A stretch of 64,000 bases of DNA from positions 434,001-498,000 of the forward strand of contig LS999826.1 of the NCBI GenBank assembly GCA_900537185.1, read 5' to 3'. The notes beneath the pieces are model-generated. The model was not told the origin of the DNA, ran no database searches, and worked only from the letters and a program-made list of their open reading frames with translations. Below are positions 61,422 through 64,000 of the stretch, in pieces (positions within the stretch are counted from its first letter, which is position 1; every line of letters begins with the position of its first letter). A program made the translations under genes and the position numbers. This stretch comes from Cytophagales bacterium Alg240-R148. GTDB lineage: Bacteria > Bacteroidota > Bacteroidia > Cytophagales > Cyclobacteriaceae.

Positions 61422-62327
61422 TTTCTTAAAGCCATTGTATACGGAAACTATAAAATTGTAACATAAATAGGCAATTACAATATGCCTTATGTAAGGGATG
61501 GATTGAATCAAAGGAATCCATTGTAAGCCAGCCAAAATAAGGGGAGTAAAAAAACCTGGGCTGCGTTCTAAGTGGTCGGCATATACGGCTCGTACCAGAT
61601 TGACCAAATAAATTGCACTGTACAATGCGACTATTGTCAAACTGCTGTTGAACTCAAAATAGGTAGAATAATAAGCGGTAGCGGTTAAAAACAATGCAAA
61701 CATCCAGAATGCGTAGGAAACTTTTTTTATAGGCCTAAGGTTGAAGGCTATTTTTAACAAACAAATCAAAGAGAATATTGGCAGTGTGTATTGTGCTGCT
61801 AGCAAAAATTCACTTTGAAGTACATGTCCTTTGTCGAAAAATATGCGCACAATTAACAGGATTAACAAAACCACCGAGAGGTCAATGCCACCTATTAATC
61901 TGGTAGCTGCAAAGCTATTCAATCGAAATTTTTTGTAGTAACTACTTGCCAGGTATAAAACCAAAGGAATAGAACAACCTACCACCAGGTTGAGGTTGTA
62001 GAGGCCTATAGTGAAAATGAAAATGGCATAAAGTAAAAGGCTTTTAACCGAGTCGTAAACATAATGCCTGTAGCCTTCTTTGTTGGTGTCTTCCCCTTTG
62101 TTGGCATTGGCAAAGACAAGCTGCACATCTACCCATATAAATACGAAAAAGAAAAAGGCTGCTACCGCTTGTGAGTATTCAAAAGCTGCTTTCAAGTTCA
62201 AGGATAAAACTACTGCCAGTAAAAATATGGCGATGCCATAATTTCTTACTTTGTTAAAGGTGGCGCCTGTTTTACTTGCTTTTATAAATGGAAACAACAG
62301 GGATTGAAAGAAGCTTGTGCTGGTCAT
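61407..62327 (-). CDS. polytopic membrane protein, unknown
   Basis: A 306-residue protein with eight or nine hydrophobic helices and short loops. A cytoplasmic-looking polar loop (FANANKGEDTNKEGYRHYVYDS, about 73-94) lies between helices 2 and 3. The overall helix pattern resembles UbiA-type prenyltransferases, but no NDxxDxxxD motif is present, so a transferase role is not supported. No recognised family. It is a single minus-strand gene between convergent and divergent neighbours. Confidence 0.7.
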   Translation of the reverse strand: MTSTSFFQSLLFPFIKASKTGATFNKVRNYGIAIFLLAVVLSLNLKAAFEYSQAVAAFFFFVFIWVDVQLVFANANKGEDTNKEGYRHYVYDSVKSLLLYAIFIFTIGLYNLNLVVGCSIPLVLYLASSYYKKFRLNSFAATRLIGGIDLSVVLLILLIVRIFFDKGHVLQSEFLLAAQYTLPIFSLICLLKIAFNLRPIKKVSYAFWMFALFLTATAYYSTYFEFNSSLTIVALYSAIYLVNLVRAVYADHLERSPGFFTPLILAGLQWIPLIQSIPYIRHIVIAYLCYNFIVSVYNGFKKSSSH

Positions 62328-62405
62328 GGTACAAAAATGTAATAAAATTCCAAATATTGAAATATTAAATCAAGATCCTCTATTACGAAACATTTAATTT
62401 AATGT

Positions 62406-62413
62406 TATCTTTG
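62406..62413 (+). promoter_or_regulatory. putative promoter for the HAD hydrolase gene
   Basis: TATCTTTG matches TAnnTTTG exactly and lies 39 bases before the ATG at 62453. It makes any longer protein start further upstream unlikely. No good -33 element. Confidence 0.4.
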
Positions 62414-62452
62414 CTCTTTCTAAAAGTGAAATGTCAAACAAATGGGCAGTAT

Positions 62453-63088
62453 ATGACCAATAAACTCTTGGTTTTTGATTTTGATGGTACTTTATGCGAT
62501 ACATTAAAAACAGGGCTGGAAGTCAATAATTATTTGGCCCCTAGGTTTGGATTTAAATCTATTGAAGCAAAAGATGTTGCTGGTTTGCGCGACCTTTCTT
62601 CTTCCGAATTAATTGATTTTTTAGGCATCAAAAAAATAAAACTTCCGTTTGTAGTTATGGCGTTTCGATCCAATTTAAAAAAACGCAGCAACGAATTGAG
62701 GTTGTTCCCAGGGGCTGTAGAATTAATCAAAACTTTGTCAGACAGCGGTTGTACGTTGGGCATTGTCTCAAGTAATTCTAAAAAAGTAGTGCAAAAGGTG
62801 CTAGTCAATGCTGGAATAGAGCGCTGTTTTGATATTTACCGAACCAAAGTAGGTGCTTTTAAGAAGAAAAGAATTTTAGAACGGCTGAGTGCCATCCCCA
62901 AACAAAATGGAGTTGAGGTAGTGATGATTGGAGACGAAACTCGTGACATTCAAGCTGCCAACGGGGCTGGAATTGGTTCGGTTGGTGTAACCTGGGGGTT
63001 TAACTCTTCAGCAGCGCTTTCAAAATCTAACCCAGACTACCTCGTAAGCAATTGGAAGGACTTGGAGGATTTATTATTGAATTTATAA
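62453..63088 (+). CDS. HAD-superfamily hydrolase (phosphoglycolate-phosphatase-like)
   Basis: A 211-residue HAD phosphatase: motif I VFDFDGTLCDTL (Asp9 nucleophile, Asp11), a helical cap, motif II LGIVSSNS, motif III lysine in KVGAFKKKRIL, and motif IV MIGDETRDIQAA. The closest named relatives are phosphoglycolate phosphatases; the exact substrate is uncertain. The ATG at 62453 is used because the nucleophile follows 8 residues later, as in the family. Confidence 0.83.
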   Translation: MTNKLLVFDFDGTLCDTLKTGLEVNNYLAPRFGFKSIEAKDVAGLRDLSSSELIDFLGIKKIKLPFVVMAFRSNLKKRSNELRLFPGAVELIKTLSDSGCTLGIVSSNSKKVVQKVLVNAGIERCFDIYRTKVGAFKKKRILERLSAIPKQNGVEVVMIGDETRDIQAANGAGIGSVGVTWGFNSSAALSKSNPDYLVSNWKDLEDLLLNL

Positions 63089-63095
63089 GATTGAA

Positions 63096-64000
63096 ATGAA
63101 TAAAAGGATAAAACTATTTTTGTGGTCGTATTTGTATTGGGTCTCGCTTTTTGTAGCGACCAAGATACTTTTTTTACTGTATCATTTCGATAAAATGAAG
63201 GAATTAGAAGCATCAGACTGGTTGAAAATCCCTATGTACGGACTAAGAATGGACTTGGCCATGGCAGGGTATATTGCTGCAGTTACAGGGTTGATTATGC
63301 TGGTTTTTTCTTTTTTCAAGGGTAAAACCTTGTACTACGTTTTGAATGGATTTGTAGTCTTTATTACCTTGTTGGCCTGTTTGTTGACAGTAACCGATAT
63401 GGAACTTTATTTCCATTGGGGATACCGTTTGGACATTTCTCCTTTGTTGTATATGTCCAATGATGCCGAAGCTGCAGCGTCTACTGGAAACGATTGGATT
63501 TTAGTGCGCCAAGGGCTGTATGGATTGGTACTCTGCATGGGATTTCTGTTTTTATACTTTAAATGGATTGGAAAACGTGTCGCTAGTATCCAAAAAGGAG
63601 GATGGAAGGAAGCACTTGTTACTTTTTTTCTTGCTGCATTGATGTTTCTGCCTATTCGAAGTTCTTTGGGCGACACACCTTTAAATGCGGGTTTTGTTTA
63701 CTACCATAAATCGAGCTTGTTTGCAAACCATGCTGCTGTTAATGTGATGTGGAATTTTTTTAATTCGCTGGGTCAAAAAGATGAAATTTCTATCCCAAAT
63801 GTTTTTCCTTCTGAAAAAGTGGCACACAACACCGCAGGCTTCTTTGACTCTGATACAGCCACCAACCGACTGACCAACCTGGATCAACCCAATTTTGTAG
63901 TTATTATCATGGAGAATTTTAACGCGAGGTTTGTTGAAACATTGGGTGGAAAGCCCGGCTTGACACCCAATTTTGAAGCGTTGATAAAAGAAGGAATTTT
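63096..64000 (+). CDS. LTA-synthase/sulfatase-superfamily membrane protein (5' part)
   Basis: An open frame starts with ATG at 63096 and is still open at the right edge (301 codons). The product begins with five membrane helices within the first 190 residues, followed by a periplasmic segment that reaches NFVVIIMENFNARFVETLGG at the edge. This matches the opening of the alkaline-phosphatase-like catalytic domain of LTA-synthase-type proteins, which carry NVVxIxxESFS at this point. In gram-negatives such proteins often add phosphoglycerol or phosphoethanolamine groups to envelope glycans. The catalytic Thr and metal ligands lie beyond the window. The gap to the HAD gene is 7 bases. Confidence 0.8.
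   Translation, partial: MNKRIKLFLWSYLYWVSLFVATKILFLLYHFDKMKELEASDWLKIPMYGLRMDLAMAGYIAAVTGLIMLVFSFFKGKTLYYVLNGFVVFITLLACLLTVTDMELYFHWGYRLDISPLLYMSNDAEAAASTGNDWILVRQGLYGLVLCMGFLFLYFKWIGKRVASIQKGGWKEALVTFFLAALMFLPIRSSLGDTPLNAGFVYYHKSSLFANHAAVNVMWNFFNSLGQKDEISIPNVFPSEKVAHNTAGFFDSDTATNRLTNLDQPNFVVIIMENFNARFVETLGGKPGLTPNFEALIKEGI

Noticed and set aside
61407-62327. Possible UbiA prenyltransferase.
   Set aside because: Helix count fits, but the Asp-rich NDxxDxxxD motifs required for diphosphate binding are absent.
1-64000. CRISPR arrays, insertion sequences, prophage or integrative elements.
   Set aside because: No spaced direct-repeat array, transposase, integrase, or terminal repeats were seen; the single tRNA is not flanked by an att-like duplication.

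Overview
The window is about 64 kb of a gram-negative chromosome from the phylum Bacteroidota. Its gene content and style look most like the Cytophagales, but that order-level placement is tentative. Support comes from moderate-to-low GC, promoters of the Bacteroidota TAnnTTTG type, a rarity of clear Shine-Dalgarno sites, outer-membrane barrels and lipoproteins, a long-form PurF, single-chain PurL and Bacteroidota-type housekeeping genes. No phage, insertion sequence, CRISPR array or rRNA operon is visible. It reads as a dense, mostly ordinary chromosomal segment with several lineage-specific modules.

Layout. 1-7.4 kb: the tail of an unidentified gene, then a minus-strand chain glycosyltransferase > ECF sigma > rsmG. 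A plus-strand run follows (tgt, LptF/G-type permease, EamA transporter), and then ispE and fabI on the minus strand. 7.7-19.9 kb: a plus-strand Complex I block nuoH-[TPR histidine kinase]-nuoI-J-K-L-M-N, followed by a PurF-type amidophosphoribosyltransferase and a strong terminator. nuoA-G are absent, a sensor kinase is inserted between nuoH and nuoI, and NuoI has a very long basic/proline tail. 19.9-28.9 kb: a GT9 glycosyltransferase and a PolX/PHP protein (minus), two tandem paralogous secreted proteins of unknown function, then pyrR-pyrB and cystathionine beta-synthase. 28.9-34.5 kb (minus): a TetR regulator drives paaA-B-C-D (phenylacetyl-CoA epoxidase, with a duplicated PaaB domain), followed by a lipoprotein, an AlkB-like monooxygenase and a small Cys-rich secreted protein.

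35-38.3 kb (minus): an envelope module of ECF sigma > anti-sigma-like membrane protein > two paralogous outer-membrane barrels. 38.4-40.5 kb: a beta-CASP RNase-like protein and a PdeM-like phosphoesterase. 40.6-45.6 kb (plus): a LolA-like carrier, two FtsX-type permeases, a LolD-like ATPase and a porin-like barrel, which together look like a complete trans-envelope export route. 45.6-48.0 kb (minus): tRNA-Gln, prs, rplY and pth. 48-53.3 kb (minus): a DUF4136-like lipoprotein, purL and an alpha/beta hydrolase. 53.5-60.1 kb (plus): TetR-TolC-MFP-RND efflux operon, with a striking inverted-repeat operator laid over a consensus Bacteroidota promoter and a strong terminator at the end. 60.2-64 kb: a membrane metallophosphoesterase, a polytopic membrane protein, a HAD phosphatase and the start of an LTA-synthase-like sulfatase-superfamily gene that runs off the edge.

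The candidates for something less described are the kinase-in-nuo arrangement with the NuoI tail, the LolA/FtsX/porin cassette, the sigma/anti-sigma/twin-barrel locus, the tandem secreted paralogs, and housekeeping-like enzymes lacking textbook residues (Tgt without zinc cysteines; PolX without its polymerase aspartates). All functional calls rest on reading motifs and gene order; no database search was run.
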